Source of the DNA: Anaerolineales bacterium
GTDB taxonomy: Bacteria > Chloroflexota > Anaerolineae > Anaerolineales > UBA6663
DNA length: 43,166 nt
Reading direction: 5' to 3'
Assembly (NCBI GenBank): GCA_020850595.1
Contig: JADZEK010000140.1
Coordinates: 1-43,166 of the forward strand
Below are positions 17,713-26,128 of this stretch, in pieces. The notes below the pieces were generated by a model, which was not told where the DNA came from, did not search any database, and saw only the letters and a list, made by a program, of their open reading frames with translations. The position numbers were made by a program, and so were the translations under genes. Position 1 is the first letter of the stretch; each line of letters begins with the position of its first letter.

Positions 17713-18522
17713 ATGCCGTACTTCGAGCACGCTGGGCTGCGCTTTCACTACCTGGACGCGGGCGCGGGCCGGGCCGTGGTGTTGCAGCATGGACTGGGGG
17801 CGAACGCCCACCAGCCGGAGGAACTATACCGCCCCGGACCCGGCTTCCGCTTCCTGGCGATGGACGCGCGCAACCACGGCGAGACACAGCCTACCAGCGA
17901 CCCGGCCGCGCTGAACTTCAACACCCTGGCCGACGATCTGGCCGCACTGCTGGACCACCTGGGGATCGAGGGCGCCGTCATCGGCGGCGTCTCGATGGGC
18001 GCGGGCCTTGCGCTGAATTTCGCCCTGCGCTTTCCGGCGCGGGTGCAGGCGCTGGTGCTCTCGCGCCCGGCCTGGCTCGACCAGCCTCTGCCCGACAACT
18101 TGCGCTGTTTGGTCAGCGCGGCGCGGTTCATCCGTCAGTACGGCCCGGTGGAGGGGCTACCGCGCTTTCAGACCACCGAGGACTACCAGGCGGTGCTGCG
18201 CCAGTCGGTGGACTCGGCCAACTCGCTGGTGAAGCAGTTCGGCGACCCGCGCGCGCGGGAGGCCGTGGACCGGCTGGAGCGCATCCCGCAGGACGCGCCC
18301 AACCGTGAGCGCGCCGCCTGGGCCACGATTGGCGTGCCCACGCTGGTGCTGACCACCCAGCCGGACTTGATTCACCCGGAGGCCTATGGCGTGGCGCTAG
18401 CGGCGGCCATCCCCGGCGCCGAGCGTTACGCGCTCACGCCGCAGTCCGTCAGCCGCGAGCAGTACCAGGCCGACACCCAGGCGCGGCTCACCGCGTTTCT
18501 CAACCAACACTTTCGCCAATAG
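17713..18522 (+). CDS. Alpha/beta-fold hydrolase
   Basis: The 269-residue protein has the oxyanion region VLQHGLGANAHQP, the strand motif FLAMDARNHGET, the nucleophile elbow GVSMGAG and the acid strand TLVLTTQPD. The terminal region, where the catalytic histidine normally sits, reads LTPQSVSREQYQAD and has no histidine; the only late His is at the extreme C-terminus. It may therefore be a variant hydrolase, or a non-hydrolytic member such as some C-C lyases. It is translationally linked to the preceding TIM barrel and 14 bases before an Rpe-like epimerase. A lactonase or esterase role on a pathway intermediate is an inference. Confidence 0.9.
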   Translation: MPYFEHAGLRFHYLDAGAGRAVVLQHGLGANAHQPEELYRPGPGFRFLAMDARNHGETQPTSDPAALNFNTLADDLAALLDHLGIEGAVIGGVSMGAGLALNFALRFPARVQALVLSRPAWLDQPLPDNLRCLVSAARFIRQYGPVEGLPRFQTTEDYQAVLRQSVDSANSLVKQFGDPRAREAVDRLERIPQDAPNRERAAWATIGVPTLVLTTQPDLIHPEAYGVALAAAIPGAERYALTPQSVSREQYQADTQARLTAFLNQHFRQ

Positions 18523-18536
18523 AAAGGCTCCTTGCC

Positions 18537-19178
18537 ATGCTGAAATGCGCAACTTCGTTGTGGTCGGCCAACCTGGGCGACCTGGCCGCCGACATGAAAC
18601 GCGTCGAGCCGTACTCCGAGCGCTTTCACCTCGACGTGGCCGACGGCCACTACGTGGACTCGCTGCTGTTCTTCCCCGATTTGGTGAAAGCGCTGCGCAA
18701 GCACACCCGCGTGCCGTTCGAGGTGCACCTGATGACGACCGAGGCCGACAAGTGGCTGGAGCCGTTCAGCGAGGCGGGGGCCGACCGCTTCATCTTCTCG
18801 CTCGACGCCGTGCCCGACCCAGCCGCGCTGATCGCCAGGGTGAAGGCGCTGGGCAAGACCGTGGGGTTTGCACTGCGCATTGAGGAACCGATTGACTTGA
18901 TCGCGCCGTACTGGGGGTCGCTCGACACGCTGTGCGTCATCGGCACGGCGCTAGGCATCAAGGGCGCCACGATGGACCCCGGCGTGCCGGGCAAGATCAA
19001 GCAGGCGCGCGCGCTCATTGACGCCCGCGGGCTGGCGACTGACATCGAGGCCGACGGCGGCATCCGGCGCAACACCGTGCCGCTGCTGGCCGCTGCGGGG
19101 GCCGACTATATCGTGCCCGGTTCGCTGATGTTCGGCGAAGACCCGGCGGCCATGCGCGCCTGGCTGGCCACCCTATAA
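18537..19178 (+). CDS. Ribulose-phosphate 3-epimerase family protein
   Basis: The 213-residue TIM barrel carries the Rpe signature blocks: SLWSANLGDL, the metal/catalytic FHLDVADGHYV, FEVHLMT, MDPGVPGK and the second catalytic aspartate in IEADGGIRRNTV. Rpe-family enzymes invert C3 of ketopentose or ketohexose phosphates (ribulose-5-P, allulose-6-P). Differences from housekeeping Rpe (HLDVMDG, VDGG) and its place inside a sugar operon suggest a pathway-specific epimerase rather than the pentose-phosphate enzyme; this is inference. AAAGG lies 9 bases before the ATG. Confidence 0.9.
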   Translation: MLKCATSLWSANLGDLAADMKRVEPYSERFHLDVADGHYVDSLLFFPDLVKALRKHTRVPFEVHLMTTEADKWLEPFSEAGADRFIFSLDAVPDPAALIARVKALGKTVGFALRIEEPIDLIAPYWGSLDTLCVIGTALGIKGATMDPGVPGKIKQARALIDARGLATDIEADGGIRRNTVPLLAAAGADYIVPGSLMFGEDPAAMRAWLATL

Positions 19179-19240
19179 CCCCGACGAGGCCGCGCCATCC
19201 CGCCCGAACAACCCCATAACCCTGTTGGGAGGCACACCGC

Positions 19241-21619
19241 ATGTCGTCCTACCGCACTCCTGGCCGCCTTTTCCCGCCCCACCTGCTGCACGCCAGTTGG
19301 CAGACGTTCGAGGCCGAAGGTTACGACCATCCTGTGACGGGCGTGATCTACCGCGGTGAGCCGCGCCCCACGGCCGGGATGCCGTTGGGCGGGCTGGACA
19401 CGGGCAGCGTAGATATCGAAGCCAACGGGCTGCTCGGATACAGCACGATTTTCAATCACCTGGTGAACCCGCGCTTGCTGCTCAACCTGCCGTTCCTGGG
19501 GCTGCACAGCGGGGGCCAAGCCTACGTGCTGGCGACCGACACCCTGGGCAAGCAAGACACCCCGCGCCCGGCCATGCACCCGCTGACCTTTCCGCACACC
19601 GACTACACGCCGATCTATGAGGACATTGGGCTGGCGGGCGCGCGGCTGGCCGACGCGCTGGACTATTGGGGCCACTACCCGATTCTCGATTTGGCATACG
19701 CCACCACCGCGCCAGTGACGGTGAGCGTGCGCGCCTGGTCGCCCTTCATCCCCGGCGACGCAGTCACCTCCATGCTGCCCGGCGCAGTGTTCGACTTCTA
19801 TCTGCACAACCCCGGCGCGGCGCGCGAGACCGGCGCGCTGGCCTTTAGCTGGCCCGGCTTCGAGACCACCCCCGGCGGCGCGGCGCGCGTGGAGCGTCGG
19901 TCGCTCCTCGGCGAGCTGAACGGCCTGACGGTGAGCAGCGGCGTCATCGGCGACGCCTGGGAAATGGCCTACACGCTGGCGGCGGTGGGCGCGCCCGCGC
20001 GCGTGGGCGGCCCGCTGAACGCCGACGGCGCGGCCTGGAACGCGCTCGGCAGCGCCCTGCCCGCCGCCGCTGTAGGCGAAACGGGCGCCGCGCTGGCGGT
20101 GGACTTTGACCTGGCCCCCGGCGAGGAGCGCCATGTGCGCCTCGTCTTCACCTGGCACGCCCCGCATTGGCGCGCGGGCGGCTCGCCCAAGCACACCGAG
20201 ACGCACCAGTACACGCATATGTACGCCAAGCACTATGCGTCTTCCGGCGCCGCCGCGCTCACGCTGGCGCGCACCGGCGACGCGCTGCTGCACCGCGTGC
20301 TGGCCTGGCAAGGGGCCATCTACGCCGACCCGCAGGTGCCGGGCTGGCTGGCCGACGGCCTGGTCAACAGCCTCCATTTGATCCCCGAGACGAGCATTTG
20401 GGGGCAGGCCGCCGGCGACCTGAGCCAACTGTTCAGTGCCGCTGATGGGCTATTTGCCATGAACGAGTGTCCACGCGGCTGCCCGCAGTTCGAGTGCATT
20501 CCGTGCAGCTTCTACGGCAATATCCCGGTGGTGTACTTCTTCCCCGAGGCTGCCCTGAGCACGCTGCGCGGCTACAAGGCCTACCAGTTCGAGGACGGCA
20601 GCCCGCCGTGGATTTTCGGCGGCGTGACGGCCCGCCAGCCCGCCCACGCCCAGCCCTACGACATCGGCACGCCCGACAAGGGCTACCAGACCGTGCTCAA
20701 CGGCGCGTGCTACGTCATCATGGCCGACCGCTATTACCGCGTGACCGGCGACCGCGCCATGCTGGCTGAGTTTTGGGAGTCGCTGAAACGCGCCAACGAC
20801 TTCTCGATGAACCTGCGGCCCGCCTACGGCGACGCGCAGATCGTGGCCATGCCCACCCCCGGCACCGACCCCGGCTTCCTGGGCGACACGGAGTGGTTTG
20901 AGGCGCCCGAGCCGGGCTGGAAGGGTTACGTAACCCACGCCGGCGGCGTGCGCATGGCGCAGGTCAGCATCATGCAGAAGCTGGCCGAGGCGCTGGGCGA
21001 CGCGGACTACGCCGCCCGCTGCGCCGTGTGGCTGAAGGCCGGCGCGACGGCGCTCGAAGCGCATTTGTGGAACGGGCGCTACTACCTGAACTTCAACGAG
21101 CCGGAGACGAACACCAAGTCTGAGTTGATCTTTGGTTACCAACTCGACGGTCAGTGGATCACGCGCTTCCACGGCGCGCGCGATGCCTTCCCGCCGGAAC
21201 GCGTGGCGGCCGTGCTCGACGTGCTGCGCGGCGCCAACGTGCGGCTGAGCCAGAGCGGCGCGCTGAACTACGCCAACCCGGACGGAACGGCCGCCAAGGT
21301 GGGCGGCTATGGCACCTATGGGTACTTTCCGCCCGAGGTGATGATGCTCGCCAGCACCTACCTGTATGCCGGGCAGCGCGAGGTTGGGCTGGCGCTGCTG
21401 AAGAAGTGCCTGGCCAACCTGGTGAAGTGGGGCTATATCTGGGACGCGCCGAACCTGACCCGCGGCGACATGGACACCGGCCAGCGGGCCTTTGGCGCGG
21501 ACTACTACCAGAACCTGATGCTGTGGGCGCTGCCGGCGGCGCTGAACAACCAGGATATCGCCGGGCCGGCGCAGGCGGGCGGCCTGGTGACGCGGGTGCG
21601 GGCGGCGGGCGCCGCTTAG
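19241..21619 (+). CDS. GH116-like glycosidase (DUF608 / bile-acid beta-glucosidase type)
   Basis: The 792-residue protein has an N-terminal beta-sandwich domain (PLGGLDTGSVDIEANGLLGY, GH116 N-terminal type) and a C-terminal (alpha/alpha)6 barrel (VLNGACYVIMADRYYRVTGD, RGDMDTGQRAFGADYYQNLM). The nucleophile glutamate of GH116/GBA2 aligns by eye with E in QFECIPCSFYGN. The acid/base aspartate region (YDTW in GBA2) appears as PEPGWKGYVTHAGG with no obvious Asp. No signal peptide is seen, so it is probably cytoplasmic, acting on imported beta-glucosides, xylosides or a modified glycoside. A GGGAGG site is 8 bases upstream. It ends 8 bases from the convergent SDR gene. Confidence 0.88.
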   Translation: MSSYRTPGRLFPPHLLHASWQTFEAEGYDHPVTGVIYRGEPRPTAGMPLGGLDTGSVDIEANGLLGYSTIFNHLVNPRLLLNLPFLGLHSGGQAYVLATDTLGKQDTPRPAMHPLTFPHTDYTPIYEDIGLAGARLADALDYWGHYPILDLAYATTAPVTVSVRAWSPFIPGDAVTSMLPGAVFDFYLHNPGAARETGALAFSWPGFETTPGGAARVERRSLLGELNGLTVSSGVIGDAWEMAYTLAAVGAPARVGGPLNADGAAWNALGSALPAAAVGETGAALAVDFDLAPGEERHVRLVFTWHAPHWRAGGSPKHTETHQYTHMYAKHYASSGAAALTLARTGDALLHRVLAWQGAIYADPQVPGWLADGLVNSLHLIPETSIWGQAAGDLSQLFSAADGLFAMNECPRGCPQFECIPCSFYGNIPVVYFFPEAALSTLRGYKAYQFEDGSPPWIFGGVTARQPAHAQPYDIGTPDKGYQTVLNGACYVIMADRYYRVTGDRAMLAEFWESLKRANDFSMNLRPAYGDAQIVAMPTPGTDPGFLGDTEWFEAPEPGWKGYVTHAGGVRMAQVSIMQKLAEALGDADYAARCAVWLKAGATALEAHLWNGRYYLNFNEPETNTKSELIFGYQLDGQWITRFHGARDAFPPERVAAVLDVLRGANVRLSQSGALNYANPDGTAAKVGGYGTYGYFPPEVMMLASTYLYAGQREVGLALLKKCLANLVKWGYIWDAPNLTRGDMDTGQRAFGADYYQNLMLWALPAALNNQDIAGPAQAGGLVTRVRAAGAA

Positions 21620-21627
21620 CGCCGCCG

Positions 21628-22422
21628 TTACAGGTTGAGCTGCTCGATCTCGTCGGCGGTGCGCAGGGGCAGCGGGTTGAGCGTCAGGCCGCCGTCAATC
21701 ACCAGGTCGCCGCCGACGGTGTAGGGGCTGAGCTTGTCCGAGAGCAGGAAGGCCACCGCGTGGCCGACCTCGAGCGGGTCGCCGAAGCGGTGCAGCGGGA
21801 TCAGGCCGCGCAGTTGGTCCTCGACCTCCGGCGCGATGCCGCCCGTCATGCGCGTGGCGTAGTGGCCGGGCGTCACCATGTTCACGCGGATGCCGTAGGG
21901 CGCGAGCTCAATCGCCAGTTGCTGCATGAGCATGCGCAGGCCCATCTTGCTCACGCGGTAGGCCGTCTCGGTGTAGGCCGGGAAGAAGCGCACGGTGGAG
22001 CCGATGATGATGATGCCGCCGCTGCGGCGGGCGATGAGGTGGCGACTGACCTCGCGCGTGGCCCAGGCCGCCGCCGAGAGGTTGGTGTTGAGCGTGCTGT
22101 ACCAGGCGTTCGAGTCGAGCTTGGTGATGGGTTGATGCCAGGTCCAGGCCGCGTTGTTGATGTAGAAATCGAGGTGGCCCAGCCCGGCGATGGCCGCCTG
22201 CACCATGCGCACGACCTCGCCCTCCTGGCTCACGTCGGCGGCGATGCGCACGACCGGCGCGCCGCCCGCCGCCGCGATCTCGTCGAGCGCGGCAGGGTCG
22301 GGCCGGCGGCTGGCAATCGCCAACCGCACGCCCTCGGCCGCCAGCGCCAGCGCAATGCCCTTGCCGATGCCGCTGCTGCCGCCCGTCAGGAGGGCGGTCT
22401 TGCCCTGCAACCCGGTTTCCAT
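21628..22422 (-). CDS. SDR-family oxidoreductase
   Basis: This 264-residue classical short-chain dehydrogenase has the NAD(P) motif TGGSSGIGKGIA, NNAAW (NNAG-type), a serine in IIIGSTVRF, and the YxxxK pair in TAYRVSKMG. Arg in ASRRP after beta-2 hints at NADP preference. It would oxidise or reduce a sugar- or cyclitol-type alcohol. The start at 22422 is chosen from the family N-terminus (METGLQGKTALLTGG), with AAAGG about 11 bases upstream. It is convergent with the GH116-like gene and divergent from the next TIM-barrel gene. It is the only minus-strand gene in island A. Confidence 0.95.
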   Translation of the reverse strand: METGLQGKTALLTGGSSGIGKGIALALAAEGVRLAIASRRPDPAALDEIAAAGGAPVVRIAADVSQEGEVVRMVQAAIAGLGHLDFYINNAAWTWHQPITKLDSNAWYSTLNTNLSAAAWATREVSRHLIARRSGGIIIIGSTVRFFPAYTETAYRVSKMGLRMLMQQLAIELAPYGIRVNMVTPGHYATRMTGGIAPEVEDQLRGLIPLHRFGDPLEVGHAVAFLLSDKLSPYTVGGDLVIDGGLTLNPLPLRTADEIEQLNL

Positions 22423-22511
22423 ACAATGCACTGCCTTTCTTGGGATTGGAGAGGCTACGCGCTGATTCTCGCCCAATCGCGGGCGAACGCCAAGCGCGCG
22501 CGGAGACCGAC

Positions 22512-23357
22512 ATGCTGATTGGCAACCCGATGATCTTTCGTGAACTGCCGCTGGAGGCGGCCCTGCGCCAGACCCAGGCGCTGGGCTTCGACGCGCTGGA
22601 GCTGTGGCCGCCGCAGATCGCGGCCTGCCGCACCGACGCGCTGCGGCGGCAGTTGGCCGAGCACTGCGCCGGGCTGGGCCTGCCGCTGGTGCGCCTGAAC
22701 GCGGCGGGGGCCGACTACTTTGGGCCGTGGGAGACGCCCGCCAGCGGCGCGCAGTTTTTAGACGGCCTGAAGCGCGATATTGACGCGGCGGCCGCGCTGG
22801 GCATGGGCGAGGTGCTCACCTGGGAGGGCCGCGCGCCCGCCGGGGCGACTGAGCGCGACATCTTTGGGTGGGTGCTCGACGAAAGCGTGAAGCTGTTTCG
22901 CGCGGCCACCGACTACGCCCGCGCGCGCGGCATGCGCCTCTCGGTCGAGGTGCATCCGTTCACGCTCGGCATTGACCTGCGCTTCCTCGACGCGCTGATG
23001 GCCGGCGTGGGCGCCGACGACTTCGGCGTGACGTATGACTGCTGCCACTTCGGCGTCGGCCTGCCGCACAGCTACGTGCCCGCGATCAGCGCGCTAGGGC
23101 CGCGCCTGCATCACGTGCACTTCTGCGACAGCGATCAGGTCAGCGCGGAACTGCACTTCCCGCCGGGGCGCGGCCGGCTCGACCTGGACGGCATCGTGGC
23201 CGCTCTGCGCGGCATCGGCTTTCGGGGCAGCCTGATGCTCGACCTGTGGCTCTACCCACTGCCGGAGGCGGGCGCGCGGATCGGCGTGCCCTATGCGCGC
23301 CGGGTGATGGACGCGCTTAGCCTGCCACCGACCCGGCCTCAGCGACAGGAGCGCTAA
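22512..23357 (+). CDS. Sugar phosphate isomerase/epimerase (second TIM barrel)
   Basis: The 281-residue xylose-isomerase-like TIM barrel has metal ligands in LSVEVHPF (Glu), VTYDCCHFG (Asp, His) and HHVHFCDSD (His). It is distinct in sequence from the barrel at 16861-17709. GGAG lies about 6 bases upstream of the ATG. It is followed after one base by the zinc alcohol dehydrogenase, so the two are co-translated. An isomerase plus polyol-type dehydrogenase pair would interconvert a keto-sugar and its alcohol or epimer; the substrate is unknown. Confidence 0.9.
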   Translation: MLIGNPMIFRELPLEAALRQTQALGFDALELWPPQIAACRTDALRRQLAEHCAGLGLPLVRLNAAGADYFGPWETPASGAQFLDGLKRDIDAAAALGMGEVLTWEGRAPAGATERDIFGWVLDESVKLFRAATDYARARGMRLSVEVHPFTLGIDLRFLDALMAGVGADDFGVTYDCCHFGVGLPHSYVPAISALGPRLHHVHFCDSDQVSAELHFPPGRGRLDLDGIVAALRGIGFRGSLMLDLWLYPLPEAGARIGVPYARRVMDALSLPPTRPQRQER

Positions 23358-23358
23358 C

Positions 23359-24384
23359 ATGCAAGCCGCCGTGCTGGAAGCGGTGGGACAGCCGCTGACG
23401 CTGCGCGAAGTGCCACGGCCGGTCATTGGGCCGGACGAGGCGCTGGTGCAGACCCGCGCCTGCGGCATCTGCGGCACCGACCTGCACATGCAGGCCGGGT
23501 GGGGCTACCAGCCCGCGCTGCCGTTCGTCATGGGGCACGAGCCGAGCGGCGTGGTGGTGGAAGTGGGGGCGAACGTCCGGCGTTTTAGCCCCGGCGACCG
23601 GGTCGTGCCCAACATCTTCTACGCTTGCGGCGAGTGTTTCTACTGCCGCACCAACCGCGAGACGCAGTGCTTGCAACTGGGCGGCATCCTGGGCGTGCTG
23701 GAGCACTGGGGCGGCTACGGCGAGTTCTTTAAAATCCCGGCACGACAACTCTTCGCCCTGCCCGAGGCGGTGAGCTTCGCGGAAGGCGCGGTGATCGCCG
23801 ACGCGGTGGTGACGGCCGTGCACGCCGTGCAGCGCGGGCGCGTGGCCGCGGGCGAGCGCGTGGCGGTGCTGGGCGTGGGCGGCTGCGGCTCGGCCGCGCT
23901 GCAAATCGCCCAACTCTACGGCGCGGCCGCCATCGGCGTGGACCAGACCGAGGCCAAGCGCGCGCACGCCCTGGCGCTGGGCGCGGCGGCGGCGGTGAAC
24001 GGCCAAACCGAGGACGCGGCGGCCGAGGTGCGCGCCTGGGCCGAGGGCGTCGGCGTGCAGTGCGTGATTGATACGGTCGGCAGCGCGGCGAGCGTGGCGC
24101 AGGCGCTGGCCATGCTGGCGCGCGGCGGGCGGCTGGTCATCCTGGGTTACACCCAGGAGCGCCCGCCGCTCGACCCGCGCCAGATTGCCGTCCACGAGTT
24201 GGAGATCATCGGCACGCGCTCCGGCGGGCGGCAATGCACGGCGGAGGCCATTCGCCTGGCGGCCGACCCGCGCTGGCGGTCCATCGTCAGCGACGTCTTC
24301 CCCATCGCGGCGGTCAACGCCGCGCTCGATCACCTACGCACGGGCGCGGCGCTAGGACGCATTGTGCTCAGCTTCCCAAAATGA
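23359..24384 (+). CDS. Zinc-dependent alcohol dehydrogenase (MDR family)
   Basis: The 341-residue medium-chain dehydrogenase has catalytic zinc ligands C38 (in CGICGTD) and H60-E61 (GHEPSG), four structural-zinc cysteines (C90, C93, C96, C104), and the nucleotide motif GVGGCGSAALQIA. The family includes sorbitol, threonine and L-iditol/galactitol dehydrogenases. It is coupled to the TIM barrel one base upstream and probably ends that transcript. The crcB promoter lies directly after its stop. Confidence 0.95.
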   Translation: MQAAVLEAVGQPLTLREVPRPVIGPDEALVQTRACGICGTDLHMQAGWGYQPALPFVMGHEPSGVVVEVGANVRRFSPGDRVVPNIFYACGECFYCRTNRETQCLQLGGILGVLEHWGGYGEFFKIPARQLFALPEAVSFAEGAVIADAVVTAVHAVQRGRVAAGERVAVLGVGGCGSAALQIAQLYGAAAIGVDQTEAKRAHALALGAAAAVNGQTEDAAAEVRAWAEGVGVQCVIDTVGSAASVAQALAMLARGGRLVILGYTQERPPLDPRQIAVHELEIIGTRSGGRQCTAEAIRLAADPRWRSIVSDVFPIAAVNAALDHLRTGAALGRIVLSFPK

Positions 24385-24387
24385 AGG

Positions 24388-24396
24388 TGCTATAAT
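24388..24396 (+). promoter_or_regulatory. Extended -10 promoter of the crcB riboswitch
   Basis: TGCTATAAT is an extended -10 element located about 30 bases before the riboswitch P1 stem. It starts 3 bases after the alcohol dehydrogenase stop. No good -35 is needed or seen. Confidence 0.6.
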
Positions 24397-24425
24397 CGCG
24401 GTGTGGCGGCGGTAAGCCAGCCACC

Positions 24426-24484
24426 CGCGATGAAGCTCGCGTTACACCTGCCAGCGTTTGACCTGTCGGCGGGTTAATGGCTTC
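24426..24484 (+). promoter_or_regulatory. Fluoride riboswitch (crcB motif)
   Basis: Three elements of the fluoride aptamer are present in order. A P1 helix is formed by CGCG (24426-24429) and CGCG (24438-24441) enclosing ATGAAGCT. A second stem is formed by ACCTGCC (24446-24452) and GGCGGGT (24468-24474). The pseudoknot is GAAGC (24432-24436) with GCTTC (24480-24484). This matches the known GAUGRRGCnCGCC ... GAUGGCYUCUAC architecture by eye. It lies upstream of crcB and overlaps the terminator that follows. Fluoride binding should stabilise the pseudoknot and permit read-through; this is family knowledge. Confidence 0.92.
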
Positions 24485-24517
24485 TACCAATGTGTTCCTT
24501 GGTAGAAGCCATTTTTG
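24476..24517 (+). terminator. Riboswitch-controlled intrinsic terminator
   Basis: AATGGCTTCTACCAA (24476-24490) pairs perfectly with TTGGTAGAAGCCATT (24499-24513) across an 8-nt loop and continues into TTTTG. The 5' arm contains the GCTTC half of the aptamer pseudoknot. Aptamer folding and termination are therefore mutually exclusive. Confidence 0.92.
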
Positions 24518-24546
24518 TGCCCACCGGCCTTGTGGAGGGTTCGACT

Positions 24547-24921
24547 GTGAACGATTACCTGCTGATCGCCCTGGGCGGCGGCCTGGGGGCTTGCGCGCGC
24601 TATTGGCTCTCCGGCTGGGCGGCCCAGAAGTTTGGGCCGGACTTCCCCTATGGGACGCTGCTCATCAACGTCAGCGGCAGCTTCGTGCTGGGCCTGTTCC
24701 TCACCGCGGCGGCGGGGCGGCTGCACCTCGACCCGCGCTGGCGGCTGCCGGTTGCCGTGGGCTTCCTCGGGGCCTACACGACGTTCTCAACTTACACCTA
24801 CGACAGCGTGGCGCTGCTGCTGGCGGGGCGCTGGCCGGCGGCCGTGGGCAACCTGCTGGGCAACAACCTGCTCGGCCTCGCCGGGGCGGCGCTGGGCATC
24901 GCCCTGGGCCACCGCGTGTGA
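24547..24921 (+). CDS. crcB: Fluoride channel CrcB/Fluc
   Basis: This 124-residue small membrane protein with four hydrophobic segments acts as a dual-topology dimer that lets fluoride leave the cell. Family motifs are GGGLGACARY, the conserved asparagine in TLLINVSGSFVLG, and GFLGAYTTFSTYTYD. The GTG at 24547 is chosen because GGAGGG lies 7 bases upstream and the longer frame would begin inside the riboswitch terminator. Length fits the family exactly. The fluoride riboswitch directly upstream confirms the role. A single crcB copy fits the homodimeric type. Confidence 0.97.
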   Translation: MNDYLLIALGGGLGACARYWLSGWAAQKFGPDFPYGTLLINVSGSFVLGLFLTAAAGRLHLDPRWRLPVAVGFLGAYTTFSTYTYDSVALLLAGRWPAAVGNLLGNNLLGLAGAALGIALGHRV

Positions 24922-24975
24922 CCAGAGTGATGGTAGACTGACCCGCGGACCTCAGCGGAGCGACAGGAGATTGGC

Positions 24976-26013
24976 ATGTACCTCGGCACCCAACACCTCA
25001 GCGGCGACAACTGGCCGCAGTATCAGGCCCTGGCCCAACTGGGCGTCACGCACGTTTCGGCCAACCCGCCCGGCGACTGGCGCGCGTGGACGGCCGCCAG
25101 CCTGCGCGGGTTCAAGCAGCGCCTGGCGGATTGCGGCGTGTCGCTGGATATGATCATGCTGCCGCTAGGGTCGGCGGCGGCCCCGCACAACGAGGCGCCA
25201 CACGTGTTCCTCGGCCCGCCCGCCGAGCGCGACCACGAGCTGGACCAGATTTGCACGCTGATCGGCTACCTGGGGGAAGCGGGCATCCCGGCGGCGCGCT
25301 ATAACTGCGCCTTCCTGGGCCACTTCCGCACGCCCCAGCGGCTGGGTCGCGGCGGCGAACGGCTGCCGTCGTTCGAGTACGCGCGCTTCGCGCAAGGCGC
25401 GCTCGACGCGTACACCGACGCGGCGGCTATGCAGTTCGTGGCCGAGCATGGCCCGTTGGACGCCGACGCCTGTTGGGAACGGATTGATTACTTCCTCAGG
25501 CGCGTGGTGCCGGTGGCGGAGCAATTTCGCGTGCGGCTGGCCTGCCACCCGGAAGACCCCGGCCTGGGCGAGCGCACCCACCTGGGCGTGGCGCGCGTGC
25601 TCGGCACGGTGGCGGGACTGAAGCGCTTCATTGACATGCACGCCAGCCCCTACCATGGGCTGAATTTCTGCGTGGGCACCGTGGCGGAGATGCTGCGCAA
25701 CCCGGCGGAAGAAATCTTCGACGTGATCCGTTACTTCGGCGCGCGCGGCAAGTTGTTCAACCTGCACCTGCGCAACATCCGCGGCGGCTACGACGACTTC
25801 GTGGAGACCTTCCCCGACGAGGGCGACGTGAGCATGGCGGCGGTGCTGCGCGCGCTGCACGAAGTGGGCTACCCGTACATGATTATGCCCGACCACGTGC
25901 CCGCCATCACCGGCGAGGCGCCGACGCACGTGGCCTTTGCGTTTTGCTTCGGGTACTTCCGGGCGCTGCTGCAAACGCTGGGCGTGTCCGAGCCTGCGCA
26001 GCCCGGCGGCTAG
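24976..26013 (+). CDS. Mannonate dehydratase-like TIM-barrel protein
   Basis: The 345-residue protein is related to the UxuA mannonate dehydratase family. Visible blocks are LACHPEDP (metal His region), GLNFCVGT, LFNLHLRNIRGG, FPDEGDVSM and MIMPDHVP, which together carry the His/Cys/Asp metal ligands of UxuA. UxuA converts D-mannonate to 2-keto-3-deoxygluconate in hexuronate catabolism. Several blocks differ from E. coli UxuA and the protein is about 50 residues shorter, so a related sugar acid may be the true substrate. GACAGGAG precedes the ATG by about 7 bases. It ends island A and converges on the patatin gene. Confidence 0.85.
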   Translation: MYLGTQHLSGDNWPQYQALAQLGVTHVSANPPGDWRAWTAASLRGFKQRLADCGVSLDMIMLPLGSAAAPHNEAPHVFLGPPAERDHELDQICTLIGYLGEAGIPAARYNCAFLGHFRTPQRLGRGGERLPSFEYARFAQGALDAYTDAAAMQFVAEHGPLDADACWERIDYFLRRVVPVAEQFRVRLACHPEDPGLGERTHLGVARVLGTVAGLKRFIDMHASPYHGLNFCVGTVAEMLRNPAEEIFDVIRYFGARGKLFNLHLRNIRGGYDDFVETFPDEGDVSMAAVLRALHEVGYPYMIMPDHVPAITGEAPTHVAFAFCFGYFRALLQTLGVSEPAQPGG

Positions 26014-26128
26014 CCCGGCTTTCCGGCGTTCTGCCTATGCGCCGGCAGCCAATGCCCAGCCGCCACACGACTTCGGAAAGGCGGCCGAGGCGGTGGACCA
26101 GGGAGACTTGACTACGCGGGGGAGTCGG

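Noticed and set aside
19106..20428. 440-residue minus-strand frame under the GH116-like gene
   Set aside because: Shadow frame without motifs; the plus-strand frame is continuous and matches a known family.
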